In this document: positions 42,212-42,781 of the stretch, piece by piece
Position numbering within the stretch: position 1 is the stretch's first letter
How the letters are laid out: each line of letters opens with the position of its first letter
Origin: Gammaproteobacteria bacterium
Lineage (GTDB): Bacteria > Pseudomonadota > Gammaproteobacteria > UBA1113
Length of the DNA stretch: 42,781 nt
Direction: 5' to 3'
Assembly (NCBI GenBank): GCA_020051155.1
Contig: JAGVJK010000031.1
Location: 1 to 42,781, forward strand
Made by a program: the position numbers and the translations under genes
The notes under the pieces: generated by a model
What the model was told of the DNA's origin: nothing
Databases searched by the model: none
Seen by the model: only the letters and a program-made list of their open reading frames with translations

Positions 42212-42781
42212 AGCAATTACCGCTTGCAATCACGGTAGGTGAGCCTGCGGGAATCGGGCCCGATATTGTTGTGCAACTGTTACAAAGATCCTTGCCAATA
42301 CCCGTGGTTGTTATCGGTGACCCCTTGCATTTGCAGCAACGTGCTGAGCAGCTATCACTGCCGTTAACGGTGCGTTCTTGGAATGGCTCCTCTGCTATTG
42401 TTCATGAGCCTGGGGTGGCGGTGGTGCAAGAAGTGTCCTTATCGGGTGTAGTAACTCCCGGTCAATTAAATCCAGCCCATGTTCCCTATGTGTTAAATAT
42501 GCTGCGGCAAGCAAACGATTTGTGTTTAGCAAAAAAAGTAAAAGGGGTTATCACCGGTCCGGTTCATAAAGCCGTAATCAATGAAGCGGGCGTTGCCTTT
42601 CGTGGGCAAACGGAATTTTTTGCGGAACAATGTGGTGTGGCAAAACCCATCATGATGTTAGCGAATGAACATTTACGAGTTGTGCTGGTCACCACGCATC
42701 TGCCTTTAGCGCAGGTTCCACAACATGTGACTCATGATGCGATTAAAACAACCATTGAAATTACAGCTCACGCGTTACAAC
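42208..42781 (+). CDS. pdxA: 4-hydroxythreonine-4-phosphate dehydrogenase (5' part)
   Basis: The first 191 codons, cut by the window end. It opens LAITVGEPAGIGPDIV, the PdxA signature, then shows GVITGPVHKAVINEAG and VTTHLPLAQVP, whose His is a likely metal ligand. PdxA makes the precursor of pyridoxal phosphate. The motif usually written GHTEF, whose His contacts the substrate in E. coli PdxA, reads GQTEF here. ATG 42208 overlaps the surA stop; surA-pdxA is a conserved pair. Confidence 0.93.
   Translation, partial: MKQLPLAITVGEPAGIGPDIVVQLLQRSLPIPVVVIGDPLHLQQRAEQLSLPLTVRSWNGSSAIVHEPGVAVVQEVSLSGVVTPGQLNPAHVPYVLNMLRQANDLCLAKKVKGVITGPVHKAVINEAGVAFRGQTEFFAEQCGVAKPIMMLANEHLRVVLVTTHLPLAQVPQHVTHDAIKTTIEITAHALQ

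Noticed and set aside
1..42781. tRNA or rRNA genes
   Set aside because: No cloverleaf-like T-arm (GGTTCRAATCC) with matching acceptor stem was noticed on either strand; a covariance search was not possible.

Overview
The window looks like chromosome of a host-associated gammaproteobacterium of the order Legionellales (Coxiella/Legionella/Berkiella-like). This rests on gene content only: a complete mevalonate pathway to isopentenyl diphosphate (HMG-CoA reductase, two GHMP kinases, diphosphomevalonate decarboxylase, plus a distant type I IPP isomerase), which is unusual in Gammaproteobacteria but known in Coxiella and Legionella; amgK-murU next to lptD-surA-pdxA; and several large orphan proteins with eukaryote-like features. 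Species cannot be decided from the sequence. No tRNA, rRNA or CRISPR array was found.

Layout. 1-2.1 kb: an alpha/beta hydrolase and the right end of a decayed IS21-type element (istA tail fused to istB, followed by two terminal direct repeats). 2.2-3.8 kb: a three-gene hipB-hipS-hipT toxin-antitoxin operon with candidate operators, ending tail-to-tail with the mevalonate operon. 3.8-7.8 kb (minus strand): HMG-CoA reductase, mevalonate kinase, phosphomevalonate kinase-like and diphosphomevalonate decarboxylase, all with overlapping stops and starts. 8.0-9.3 kb: an AAA+/DUF4143 ATPase lying between two strong palindromes.

9.6-17 kb: three large proteins of unknown function. Two (997 and 680 aa) are divergently transcribed paralogues built from about 23-residue beta/alpha repeats. 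The third (703 aa) is convergent with the 997-aa gene and has similar Ser/Pro tandem repeats. All three carry clusters of basic residues resembling nuclear localisation signals. 17.1-21.4 kb: IPP isomerase, then a Fur-box-controlled operon of a TauE/SafE permease and a FecCD-type ABC importer.

21.6-28 kb: a second orphan island. It holds a 326-aa unknown; a 1306-aa protein joining a degenerate S-adenosylhomocysteine-hydrolase-like module to an NB-ARC-like STAND NTPase and a TPR-like tail; and an LRR protein. The 1306-aa protein is the most unusual item in the window.

28-33 kb: thrA-thrB-thrC preceded by a promoter and a 35-codon leader peptide ending in a Thr-rich stretch, not present in the supplied gene calls. 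33 kb: a DUF559 nuclease gene bracketed by about 48-bp inverted repeats, with a third copy downstream. 33.6-42.8 kb: housekeeping genes: TetR regulator, ATP-type PEP carboxykinase, murU-amgK (peptidoglycan recycling), lptD (LPS export), surA (outer-membrane chaperone) and the 5' part of pdxA.

All assignments are by reading motifs; no alignments or searches were run.
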